From Psychrobacter arcticus 273-4 (lineage in GTDB: Bacteria; Pseudomonadota; Gammaproteobacteria; Pseudomonadales; Moraxellaceae): a stretch of 64,000 nucleotides of DNA. Below the pieces are notes generated by a model, which did no database searches, was not told where the DNA came from, and worked only from the letters and a program-made list of their open reading frames with translations. Below, one piece after another: positions 18,396 through 27,099 of the stretch (its first letter is position 1; every line of letters starts with the position of its first letter). Location of the stretch: NCBI RefSeq assembly GCF_000012305.1, contig NC_007204.1, positions 1,240,001-1,304,000 on the forward strand, written 5' to 3'. The position numbers and the translations under genes are program-made.

Positions 18396-19802
18396 TTATA
18401 AAAACGGTTTTACTAGATTATTAGAGTCAGTACGGGCATCAAGCACTGTCAAAAAAGTATAGGCGCCAATAAATTTTCGACTGATAAACATAAATTCTTT
18501 GGGCGGTAGATTGAACTCAAAAGACTGCATCGCTTGTGTCGCGTCATTTGAGAGGCGAGTGTGCAGCTTACTGTTAGCCCAAATATAGCGCTGTTGTTTA
18601 TCTAGACAATTGACAGGCATATCAGTGTTTATTATAGGATCACTAAAAGGTTCAGTTGCCAACAAAAACAATGAGGCGATATCTGAACGCACCTTATCAC
18701 TCATAGTATCAAAAAAATTATAACCGGTCATCGCACTCATCATGGATTGGTGGTCATGATAATAACCGGCACGCAATAAATGATGAGCAATCGTCAATAA
18801 ATTATTATCGAACTGGCGAATAGCCCCAAAATCTAATAATATCAGTTTATCAACCTCATTTTCATCGCGTGCGACACGGACAAGATAATTACCAAAGTTT
18901 GGATCCGTTTGCATCTCACCCCAAACGAAAATCTCTTGTATCATGATTTCGATAGCCGCCTGACCGATAGCATTTCGGCGCTCAAGAGGCAATAATTGCA
19001 GTGCATCAGAAACCACGCTGATACCCGGCTCATAAGACATACAAAGCAAGCCTTTGGTCGAATAAGTGCGATTAATCTTGGGTACTACATAACGTATATC
19101 GTCAAGCAAACGGTCATAGAACCGTTCAGTCGTAGCAGCTTCCGCTTCGTAGTCAACTTCGTGATGCAATAAATCACGTATCTCTTCAAACCATGCATCG
19201 AGTGAACGGGTTTGTGGCACGATACTACTAACCTTTAACAGGCTTTTAAATAGAGCTAAGTCAGAGTTAATCGCATCAGAAACACCCGGATATTGAATTT
19301 TTAATACCACTTGTTCGCCTGTGGCTATTACGGTTGCACGGTGAACTTGGGCGAGGGATGCCGTCCCGATAGGGACAGGGTCAACCTGAAGTTCATGCAA
19401 TTTATTACCCAATAACTGACGCAAAGTTTGCTCTATTTTTGGCCATGCTAATGTAGCGGTGTCATCGTTAAGCGTTTGTAAGGCGCGGGTAATCTCAGGT
19501 GGCAAGATATGCTCACCATAAATCGCCAGCATTTGCCCGATTTTTACTACAGAGCCTTTTAATTTGCCAAGCTCTTCTGCCAAATAATGCGCCTGTTCCT
19601 CCATAAATATTTGGTTGCGTGCTGTACGCGCTTCTTTATTAAGAAACATACCAGACACGCTATTACCTGCCCAACGACGACCGATGTTTAATGAGGTTTT
19701 GGCAATCGACATACGACGATCAAACCCCGAAGTTTTTAAATTATCGATAGACTGCTTATTATTAGAAGACTTAGAGGTATTGTTTGCCATAGATGTCGTC
19801 AT
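18396..19802 (-). CDS. ABC1/UbiB-family atypical kinase
   Basis: About 468 residues from the ATG at 19802. Family motifs are LKGSVVKIGQML (KxGQ), VPIGTASLAQVHRA (Ala-rich loop), VVLKIQYPG (catalytic Lys), WGEMQTDPNFGNYL (NxxN-type metal/catalytic loop) and LILLDFGAIRQ (DFG). Members (UbiB, Coq8) support ubiquinone synthesis through ATPase activity. This one lacks the two C-terminal transmembrane helices of E. coli UbiB, so it is a soluble relative. The frame extends 42 codons upstream to 19928, but that part has no kinase similarity and the start there is unlikely. A 138-bp repeat lies about 140 bases upstream. Confidence 0.88.
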   Translation of the reverse strand: MTTSMANNTSKSSNNKQSIDNLKTSGFDRRMSIAKTSLNIGRRWAGNSVSGMFLNKEARTARNQIFMEEQAHYLAEELGKLKGSVVKIGQMLAIYGEHILPPEITRALQTLNDDTATLAWPKIEQTLRQLLGNKLHELQVDPVPIGTASLAQVHRATVIATGEQVVLKIQYPGVSDAINSDLALFKSLLKVSSIVPQTRSLDAWFEEIRDLLHHEVDYEAEAATTERFYDRLLDDIRYVVPKINRTYSTKGLLCMSYEPGISVVSDALQLLPLERRNAIGQAAIEIMIQEIFVWGEMQTDPNFGNYLVRVARDENEVDKLILLDFGAIRQFDNNLLTIAHHLLRAGYYHDHQSMMSAMTGYNFFDTMSDKVRSDIASLFLLATEPFSDPIINTDMPVNCLDKQQRYIWANSKLHTRLSNDATQAMQSFEFNLPPKEFMFISRKFIGAYTFLTVLDARTDSNNLVKPFL

Positions 19803-19942
19803 TTCATCGAGTTGGTATTGATTTGTGGGTGATGTACCTACAATACAAGGGAGATGTGCTATGAGTGTACAGAATTGTATCATATAAAGAAGGCAGGTTA
19901 TGCAGCTTAGCCAAGCGGCGTTATTCACTTTGGAATTTGGAA

Positions 19943-20080
19943 TATAGTCGGTGAAAAGTAATATCGATACAACACGTACTACTGGTGCAAATTTTTCTTG
20001 CTTGCTGTGCCTACGCAGACAGAGGCTGCAAAAAATTTACACCAGCAATACGGTAGCGACTTTAAAGTATTTCAACTATA
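19943..20080 (+). repeat. 138-bp TATAGT element, copy 4 (standard core)
   Basis: A full-length copy with TATAGTCGGTG and TTCAACTATA ends and arms CTGGTGCAAATTTTT and AAAAATTTACACCAG. Sequence is almost identical to copy 5 and close to copy 2. It sits upstream of the minus-strand ABC1 kinase gene, where it could displace or carry promoter signals. Confidence 0.93.
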
Positions 20081-20209
20081 CCACACTGAAATTCGAGAGA
20101 ATTTTTTTGCCTGTTAGTTTTAGCATCCTTTAAAAACGATAGCCCATCAAAAAATTCGACCCAGCATCAGGCGAGGTCGAATTCATCAAAAGTTGTTATT
20201 AGTACTGCT

Positions 20210-20284
20210 TATAGTAAGTTCAGACTAAAATAGGTACAAGTATGATACCAGTAGCCTGTATTTTTCTAAAGTGAATTGACTATA
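20210..20284. repeat. 75-bp element with imperfect TATAGT terminal repeats
   Basis: The stretch begins TATAGTAAGTTCA and ends TGAATTGACTATA; the ends are inverted repeats matching at 11 of 13 positions. The terminal hexamer TATAGT is the same as in the 138-bp family, and TATA at both ends again fits a TA duplication, but the interior is unrelated. It lies in the spacer downstream of purD. Only one copy is in the window, so a mobile-element reading rests on the ends. Confidence 0.55.
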
Positions 20285-20296
20285 TCACTGCTAATT

Positions 20297-21622
20297 TTAA
20301 ATACTTTCACGGGAAATAGCATGATGACCGATATCACGGCGATAATGAGCACCATCAAAACTGATGGCAGCAGTGACCATTAATGCTGCTTGCTGCGCAT
20401 CTGAGATGCTATCTGCTAATGCGGTCACACATAATACGCGACCGCCATTGGTTACTACTTCTTTCTCATTGCTAAGGGCATCTTCATTAGCAAAGGCTGT
20501 GCCCGCATGGAACACTTTTACGGCATCTTGGTTGTCGGCATTTAACTCTGGCAAGCCTGCAATCACATCACCTTTTGATGAGGTTTCAGGATAGCCTTTG
20601 GAGGCAACGACAATACCAAGCGCAGGGCGCTCATCCCAGTTGGCTTCGGTCGGTAATTTACCTTCAAGTCCTTGTGCGACCAAATCTACCATCGACGATT
20701 GCAAGCGCATCAAAATAGGCTGCGTCTCTGGATCGCCAAAACGGCAGTTAAACTCAATCACATAAGGATCGCCCGCATCATCAATCATGAGTCCAGCATA
20801 TAAAAATCCCGTATAAGGATGACCTGCCGCCTTCATTGCATCAACGACTGGCTGAATCACTTGTGCCATGACTTTGTCATGAACCTCTTGAGTGACAACC
20901 GGTGCAGGAGAGTATGCACCCATGCCGCCTGTGTTTGGACCCGTATCACCTTCAAAGGCACGCTTATGGTCTTGGCTGGTTGCCATTGGCAGGATGTTTT
21001 CACCATCTACCATGCAAATAAAGCTGGCTTCTTCGCCTTGCAAAAACTGCTCAATCACCACGCGGCTACCGGCATCGCCAAACTTATTATCCGCCAGCAT
21101 ATCATCAATGGCTTCATGCGCCTGTTCGATCGTCTCAGCAACGATGACGCCTTTACCAGCAGCAAGACCATCGGCTTTAATCACAATAGGTGCACCTTGC
21201 TCATCGATGTAAGCTTTTGCCGCTACCGCATCGGTAAAGCCTTGATAAGCCGCCGTTGGAATATTGTTTTGCGCCATGAATTCTTTGGCGAAAGTTTTTG
21301 AGCCTTCTAACTGAGCGCAATACGCCGTTGGGCCCCAAGCTTTGATATCGGCAGCACGGCAAGCATCGACAATACCCGTCACTAATGGTGCTTCTGGACC
21401 AACGATAACCATATCAATAGCATTATTCTGACAAAACTCGATAACGGCGCTGTGCTCGCCTGCATCAGCTGCGTCTTCCAAAATGACGTTTTGGCATTTG
21501 GGTTCAAGAGCGGTGCCAGCATTACCGGGCGCGACATAGATATTTTTTACATTATTATCTTTTGCGCACTGCCATGCTAGTGCGTGTTCACGACCACCTG
21601 CACCAATCACCAAAATATTCAT
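20297..21622 (-). CDS. purD: Phosphoribosylamine-glycine ligase
   Basis: A 441-residue ATP-grasp enzyme that joins glycine to phosphoribosylamine in purine synthesis. Visible are NILVIGAGGREHALAW at the start, VIVGPEAPLVTGI, KADGLAAGKGVIVA (ATP-binding Lys loop), GPNTGGMGAYSPAPV and VIEFNCRFGDPETQ (metal-binding Glu/Asn). Length fits the family (429 in E. coli). The ATG at 21622 is chosen since AGAGG lies six bases before it; an ATG directly upstream at 21625 is possible. purH is not adjacent as it is in E. coli. Confidence 0.96.
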   Translation of the reverse strand: MNILVIGAGGREHALAWQCAKDNNVKNIYVAPGNAGTALEPKCQNVILEDAADAGEHSAVIEFCQNNAIDMVIVGPEAPLVTGIVDACRAADIKAWGPTAYCAQLEGSKTFAKEFMAQNNIPTAAYQGFTDAVAAKAYIDEQGAPIVIKADGLAAGKGVIVAETIEQAHEAIDDMLADNKFGDAGSRVVIEQFLQGEEASFICMVDGENILPMATSQDHKRAFEGDTGPNTGGMGAYSPAPVVTQEVHDKVMAQVIQPVVDAMKAAGHPYTGFLYAGLMIDDAGDPYVIEFNCRFGDPETQPILMRLQSSMVDLVAQGLEGKLPTEANWDERPALGIVVASKGYPETSSKGDVIAGLPELNADNQDAVKVFHAGTAFANEDALSNEKEVVTNGGRVLCVTALADSISDAQQAALMVTAAISFDGAHYRRDIGHHAISRESI

Positions 21623-22061
21623 CATACCTCTTGCCCTTAGCATTAAAATTCATAATAAGTGAGTGAATAGCGAGCCAGCAAAATACTGTCCAATATCCTG
21701 CGCCATTCTAACAAAAAAACGCCGCCATTGTCATGACTATGTGTCATAGCTATGCGCCTGTCCGTCGATATTCAGCCGTATCAGGTCGTAATCGTCTCAT
21801 TAGTAAATGTTATCGACATCTTGCTGATTCATGAAATGATGTTGTACGCTTTAGCTATGCAAGCAGCTGCGTTACACTGCCACCTGAGACAGAGCGTTGA
21901 GTGAAATTATTGACTTATCGGGTCAGTTCAACCTCACAAAATAATTCGTACAGCGGGAGTCAGACAAACAATGATTGTTAATGATCAATAAGTGTAAACT
22001 TAGCCAATACACACATAACATATAAATAAGAAGCTTATAAAAAAGCGCAAGGACAAAGGAT
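21623..22061. other. Divergent spacer between purD and gdhB
   Basis: A 439-bp region between divergent genes. It contains an imperfect palindrome CATGACTATG-TGT-CATAGCTATG at about 21735-21757, a possible regulator site. An AAGGA ribosome site precedes the gdhB ATG. A PurR-type operator (ACGCAAACGTTTGCGT-like) was looked for and not seen. Confidence 0.35.
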
Positions 22062-25000
22062 ATGCCAAACTCTCTAAATATCGCAAAAGAGCGGATCAGC
22101 CAGATAAGCGATATTGCCACCAGTTATGTACAAGCGGACAAATCATTATTTGACCACTTTATCCATAGCTACTATCAGCCACTACATCAAGAGACTGCAA
22201 AGGACATCAGTAATGCTGATTTAGCAGGGATGGCGCTGCATCATTTTACGCTACTAAAAGCCTATGACCGCAGCCAGCCGCAGCTTGCTATTTTAAATCC
22301 CATTGCAGAAGAGCAGCATTTTCATAGCTCACATACCGTTATCCAAATCGTTGCCTATGACAGACCATTTTTGGTCGACACACTGTTGATGAGTCTTGAA
22401 GAGCAAGGCATCGATGTGCATCGTACTTATCATATCATCGTCAATGTCGAACGCGATGAAAATGGGGCGATCACTAAAGTTGAAAGCGCCCAAGAAAGTG
22501 GTACTTCACACATGTCTTTGATTCACTGTGAAATCTCTTATCAAGACAATGATGAATTGGCAGCATTAAAACAGATGCTGTTGGCAAAAGTAGACACACT
22601 TGATGTTGTCGTTGATGACTGGCAGCAGATACGCGCCAAGCTAACCGATATAAAAGCAGACCTTGCTACAAAAACACTGCCGGAAGTATTTTATTCTCAG
22701 CAAGAGATTCAAGCATTTTTAGATTGGGTACTAGACGACCACTTTATCTTTTTGGGATATCGAGAGTACCGCTTAGAAGACGGGCACAGCGTCGAGGTTG
22801 ATAGTGTTGGCAACACAGCCAATCAAGCCGACCGCAGTGATTTAGATTTATTTTCTATTGGTAACAGTGGGCTTGGGTTATTACGCGGTGGTAGTGAGGA
22901 TCAGCTTTCAAAAAGCTTTGACGAGCTGCCAAGCAATCTAAAAAGACTGCTAACAGCGCCGCAAGTGCTGGTCTTGTCAAAATCAAGCCGAGTATCGCCC
23001 GTACACCGACCAGTCTATATGGATTTTTTGGGCATTCATAAATTTGACGATAATGGCAAGCTCGTCGGTGAGCATCGCTTTATTGGTCTCTTTACAGCGC
23101 AAGCTTATCAGCTAAGCGTACAACAAATTCCATTATTACGAGAAAAATCTAACAAAATCATGGCGATGGCAAAACTACCACGTGATGGTCATGCGTATCA
23201 TAAAATGATGCATATCATTAATACCTTGCCGCGCGATGATTTATTTCAAGCCAGCATTGAAGATCTTTACCCGACAGTTCTAGGAATCAGTCAGCTACAG
23301 GACAAAAAAAGCCTGCGCTTATTTTGCCGTATCGATCATTACCAGCGTTTTGTTTCCTGCTTGGTCTATATTCCGCGTGATAAATTCAATACAGAACTTC
23401 GCATCAAGGTCCAAAATGTCCTAAAAGAAGCCTATGGTGGCACATCTTCAGGCTTTACGACGGAGTTTAATGAATCTGAACATGCCCGCGTCCATGTGCA
23501 TGTCCGTACAGTGCCAGGTCAAGTACATGAGGTGGATACTGCTGCGCTCCAAGCCAAGCTGTCCTCTTTGATGCAGTCGTGGAGTGATAATTATCAAAAA
23601 ATGCTGCTGGATAACGTGGGTGAGCAGCATGCCAATGCCTTGACGCGTAGATTTTTAAGTTATATACCTGCCGCTTACCAAGAGCGATTCGATGCACGTA
23701 CTGCCGTTGAAGATACCAAGCGTTTGGCTGGATTGAGCGATGAGCAGCCGATGATTTGGCACTTATATCAATCGACAGGTGATGCAAGCAATCAGTTGCA
23801 TTTAAAGCTATATGGTCGCCAAAAAGCGGTTATTTTATCCAAAGTCTTACCCGTACTAGAGAATTTTGGGGTGTCAGTTATCTCAGCGCAGACCTATGAG
23901 TTTGATCTACCTGAGCAACCTATTTGGATGCAGGAGTATGAGCTGATTTTAGAGCACGTCGATACCATTGATATGCAAGTGGTGCGCGCGCAGTTTGAAG
24001 ACAGCTTACAGCAAATTTGGGCAGGACAGGTTGAGAGTGATTCACTTAACGAGTTGGTATTGACCACCAAGTTAGATACTTATGATGTGGTGGTACTGCG
24101 TGCCTTATCACGCTATATGATGCAGGCGAAAGCACCGTTCTCAAATGTTTATATCCAACAAACCATCGTAAAAAACAGCGCTATCAGCGTGGCATTAGGC
24201 AGTTTGTTTGATGCACGGATGAATCCTAAATATAGTGAAGAGGAACGAGCCAGCAAAACCAGCCAGATTCAAGAGCAGATCACCGCCGCATTAGCAGGTG
24301 TCAGTAGCTTGGATGAAGATCGTATCTTCCGCTGGTACTTGGATTTAATTAACGCCATGGTACGAACCAATTTTTATCAAAGAGAGGCGGATGGACAACG
24401 TAAAGATCGTTTGTCCTTTAAATTTTTGGCAGCAGATATACCAAACCTGCCAAAACCTAAGCCGATGTTTGAGATCTTTGTCTATTCGCCACGCGTTGAA
24501 GCAGTGCATTTGCGTGGCGGTAAAGTCGCGCGCGGCGGGCTGCGCTGGTCTGATCGTATGGAAGATTTCCGTACCGAAGTACTCGGTTTGGTTAAAGCAC
24601 AAATGGTCAAAAATGCCGTTATCGTACCGGTTGGTTCAAAAGGCGGTTTTATCGTTAAGACTAAAACGATGGCGGATGGTCGTGATGTGTTCCAAGCTGA
24701 GGGCATTGCCTGCTACCAAACATTCCTTCGCGGTATGCTTGATGTGACCGACAATATCGTCGATGGGGTGATTGTCCCGCCAGCCAATACCGTACGTCAT
24801 GATGAAGATGATCCGTATTTGGTGGTCGCTGCCGATAAAGGTACGGCAACCTTTTCTGACATTGCCAATGCTTTGTCTACTGAATATAACTTTTGGCTAG
24901 ATGATGCCTTTGCTTCTGGTGGCTCGGTCGGTTATGACCACAAAGCGATGGGCATCACCGCCCGCGGTGGTTGGGAGTCGGTTAAGCGCCACTTCCGTAT

Positions 25001-26921
25001 GCGCGGCATGGACATTCAAAATCGTGATGATTTTACCGTCGTTGCTATTGGCGATATGAGTGGTGACGTCTTTGGTAACGGTATGCTTAGATCAACCCAT
25101 ACTAAACTGGTGGCTGCCTTTAACCATCTGCATATTTTTATTGATCCCAATCCAGATACAGCGGCGTCTTTTGCAGAGCGTGAGCGCTTATTTGATCTAC
25201 CTCGCTCATCATGGGAGGACTATGAAAAGTCACTCATTAGCCAAGGCGGTGGTATCTTCTCACGCCAAGACAAGACTATTGCTATCAGCCCTGAGATGAA
25301 AGTACTGTTCGATATCTCAGATGACAGCTTAGCACCTAATGATTTTATCAGCGCATTGCTAAAATCGCCAGTAGATCTCATTTGGAATGGTGGTATCGGT
25401 ACCTATGTGAAAAGCAGTGAGGAGAGCCATGACGATGTAGGTGATCGTGCCAATGATGCCGTACGTGTCAACGGTGGCGAATTACGTGCGACTATCGTCG
25501 GTGAAGGTGGTAACCTAGGGTTCACGCAGCGAGGTCGTATCGAGTATGCCCAAACTGGTGGGCGCATTTATACCGATGCGATCGATAACTCAGGCGGCGT
25601 TAACTGCTCAGATCATGAAGTCAATATCAAAATCTTACTTGGCAAAGTGGTTGAGCAAGGTGATATGACGTTGAAGCAGCGTAATGAGCTTCTTGAGAGC
25701 ATGACCGAGACCATTAGCGAATTGGTGCTGCGTCAAAACTATCTGCAACCGCAAGCAATTGAGCTGAGCCAAATACTTGCAGCTGCAAACTTAAGTGATC
25801 ATCAGCGATTTATTCAGATGTTAGAAGCAGAAGGGCGTCTGGATCGTGCAATTGAGTATTTGCCATTAGATGAAGAGATTACCAAACGCCAAAAAGCGGG
25901 TACAGGTCTGACTAATCCTGAGCTAGCAGTTGTGATGGCTTACGGAAAAATGTGGGTTTATGATAACTTACTGCTCTCAGATTTACCGGATGCGCCATAT
26001 TTTGTTAATGAATTACGTAAATACTTCCCTGATGAGCTGTCATCGCGCTTCTTTGATGAGATGACCGAGCACCGTTTGCACCGTGAAATCATCAGTACGT
26101 ATCTGACCAATAGTGTGGTCAACCGTCTGGGTATCGAAGCATTATTCCGTCTGCATGAAGAAACAGGACAAACGCTTGCCACTATCGTGCGTGGCTATGC
26201 CATTGCGCGTGATGTATTCCATGTCTCAAAAGCATGGGAGCTGCTAGAAGCACTTGATAATCAAGTGGATGCCATCTTGCTGCTCGAGCTTGAACTACGT
26301 TTGCGCGATGCACTCGAAAACGGCGTGGTCTGGTTTATCAATGCCTTTGGACAAGATTTGCAAGTGGCCGATATGATTAGCCGTTTTGAAGATAGTGTTG
26401 AAAAGCTAACCAAATCAGGCGGATTTATTGAGCAGCAATTCTCACAATACTTGCAAGCCGATACCACAAGCTTGATAGAAGATGGTCTCTCCGCCAATGA
26501 TGCATCAATGTTTGCGATGTTGCCATACCATGTTGATGCGCTTGATGCTGCACTCTTAGCAGAGCAGTACGAACGTCCGGTTGATGAGATTGCCACTTTA
26601 TACTTTGAGGCTTATCACGTTTTGCAGCTTGATTGGATGATGGATAATATCGCCACGTTACCGCAGCAGGATCACTGGGATCGCCGTGCCCGTCACGCAC
26701 TTGCCAATGAAGTATCGCGCAGCTTACGCATGCTGATGGATACGTTATTGACTCAGCCTGATGCGATCCAAGCATTCAATGATTGGAAATCGCGGTATGC
26801 CAGCCAGCTTGCCGGCATCACTGCTGAGATGGACAAACTTGATAGCAATGATGATAGTCATATCAGCTTATCAACGTTATCAGTCTTGATGAGTGAGTTA
26901 AGTGGTTTAGTGAATAAATAA
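22062..26921 (+). CDS. gdhB: NAD-specific glutamate dehydrogenase, large (GdhB/GDH-180 type)
   Basis: A 1,619-residue enzyme, the size of the approximately 180-kDa NAD-dependent glutamate dehydrogenases of Pseudomonas and Streptomyces, which oxidise glutamate to 2-oxoglutarate and ammonia. The long N-terminal half carries ACT-like regulatory segments. The catalytic core begins near residue 815 with RGGKVARGGLRWSDR, VKAQMVKNAVIVPVGSKGGF (substrate lysines) and FTVVAIGDMSGDVFGNGM (NAD-binding fold). The C-terminal 500 residues are helical and specific to this class. It is a single gene with its own terminator. Catabolic use of glutamate is the likely role. Confidence 0.96.
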   Translation: MPNSLNIAKERISQISDIATSYVQADKSLFDHFIHSYYQPLHQETAKDISNADLAGMALHHFTLLKAYDRSQPQLAILNPIAEEQHFHSSHTVIQIVAYDRPFLVDTLLMSLEEQGIDVHRTYHIIVNVERDENGAITKVESAQESGTSHMSLIHCEISYQDNDELAALKQMLLAKVDTLDVVVDDWQQIRAKLTDIKADLATKTLPEVFYSQQEIQAFLDWVLDDHFIFLGYREYRLEDGHSVEVDSVGNTANQADRSDLDLFSIGNSGLGLLRGGSEDQLSKSFDELPSNLKRLLTAPQVLVLSKSSRVSPVHRPVYMDFLGIHKFDDNGKLVGEHRFIGLFTAQAYQLSVQQIPLLREKSNKIMAMAKLPRDGHAYHKMMHIINTLPRDDLFQASIEDLYPTVLGISQLQDKKSLRLFCRIDHYQRFVSCLVYIPRDKFNTELRIKVQNVLKEAYGGTSSGFTTEFNESEHARVHVHVRTVPGQVHEVDTAALQAKLSSLMQSWSDNYQKMLLDNVGEQHANALTRRFLSYIPAAYQERFDARTAVEDTKRLAGLSDEQPMIWHLYQSTGDASNQLHLKLYGRQKAVILSKVLPVLENFGVSVISAQTYEFDLPEQPIWMQEYELILEHVDTIDMQVVRAQFEDSLQQIWAGQVESDSLNELVLTTKLDTYDVVVLRALSRYMMQAKAPFSNVYIQQTIVKNSAISVALGSLFDARMNPKYSEEERASKTSQIQEQITAALAGVSSLDEDRIFRWYLDLINAMVRTNFYQREADGQRKDRLSFKFLAADIPNLPKPKPMFEIFVYSPRVEAVHLRGGKVARGGLRWSDRMEDFRTEVLGLVKAQMVKNAVIVPVGSKGGFIVKTKTMADGRDVFQAEGIACYQTFLRGMLDVTDNIVDGVIVPPANTVRHDEDDPYLVVAADKGTATFSDIANALSTEYNFWLDDAFASGGSVGYDHKAMGITARGGWESVKRHFRMRGMDIQNRDDFTVVAIGDMSGDVFGNGMLRSTHTKLVAAFNHLHIFIDPNPDTAASFAERERLFDLPRSSWEDYEKSLISQGGGIFSRQDKTIAISPEMKVLFDISDDSLAPNDFISALLKSPVDLIWNGGIGTYVKSSEESHDDVGDRANDAVRVNGGELRATIVGEGGNLGFTQRGRIEYAQTGGRIYTDAIDNSGGVNCSDHEVNIKILLGKVVEQGDMTLKQRNELLESMTETISELVLRQNYLQPQAIELSQILAAANLSDHQRFIQMLEAEGRLDRAIEYLPLDEEITKRQKAGTGLTNPELAVVMAYGKMWVYDNLLLSDLPDAPYFVNELRKYFPDELSSRFFDEMTEHRLHREIISTYLTNSVVNRLGIEALFRLHEETGQTLATIVRGYAIARDVFHVSKAWELLEALDNQVDAILLLELELRLRDALENGVVWFINAFGQDLQVADMISRFEDSVEKLTKSGGFIEQQFSQYLQADTTSLIEDGLSANDASMFAMLPYHVDALDAALLAEQYERPVDEIATLYFEAYHVLQLDWMMDNIATLPQQDHWDRRARHALANEVSRSLRMLMDTLLTQPDAIQAFNDWKSRYASQLAGITAEMDKLDSNDDSHISLSTLSVLMSELSGLVNK

Positions 26922-26950
26922 AATGCACTAAATAACTATTTTTTATTATA

Positions 26951-26984
26951 AAAAACCACCGTTATTCATTAACGGTGGTTTTTA
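26951..26984 (+). terminator. Terminator after gdhB
   Basis: AAAAACCACCGTTA pairs with TAACGGTGGTTTTT around a short loop. It runs directly into the octamer repeat tract. Confidence 0.9.
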
Positions 26985-27018
26985 TGTTTTTATGTTTTTA
27001 TGTTTTTATGTTTTTGTG
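26979..27018. repeat. Octamer tandem repeat (TTTTTATG x5)
   Basis: Four perfect copies of TTTTTATG and a fifth with G in place of A, starting in the T tail of the gdhB terminator. It is non-coding and lies between convergent genes, so it is a candidate for length variation between strains. Confidence 0.8.
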
Positions 27019-27099
27019 CTAAATGGCAGTGCCAGTATCATTTGATAGTTTTTTAAATGTACTTCTTTATCATACATCGTCATCAACCACTTTAACTTA

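Noticed and set aside
20819-21301. Long open frames antisense to purD
   Set aside because: They are shadows of a well-conserved gene, without family motifs.
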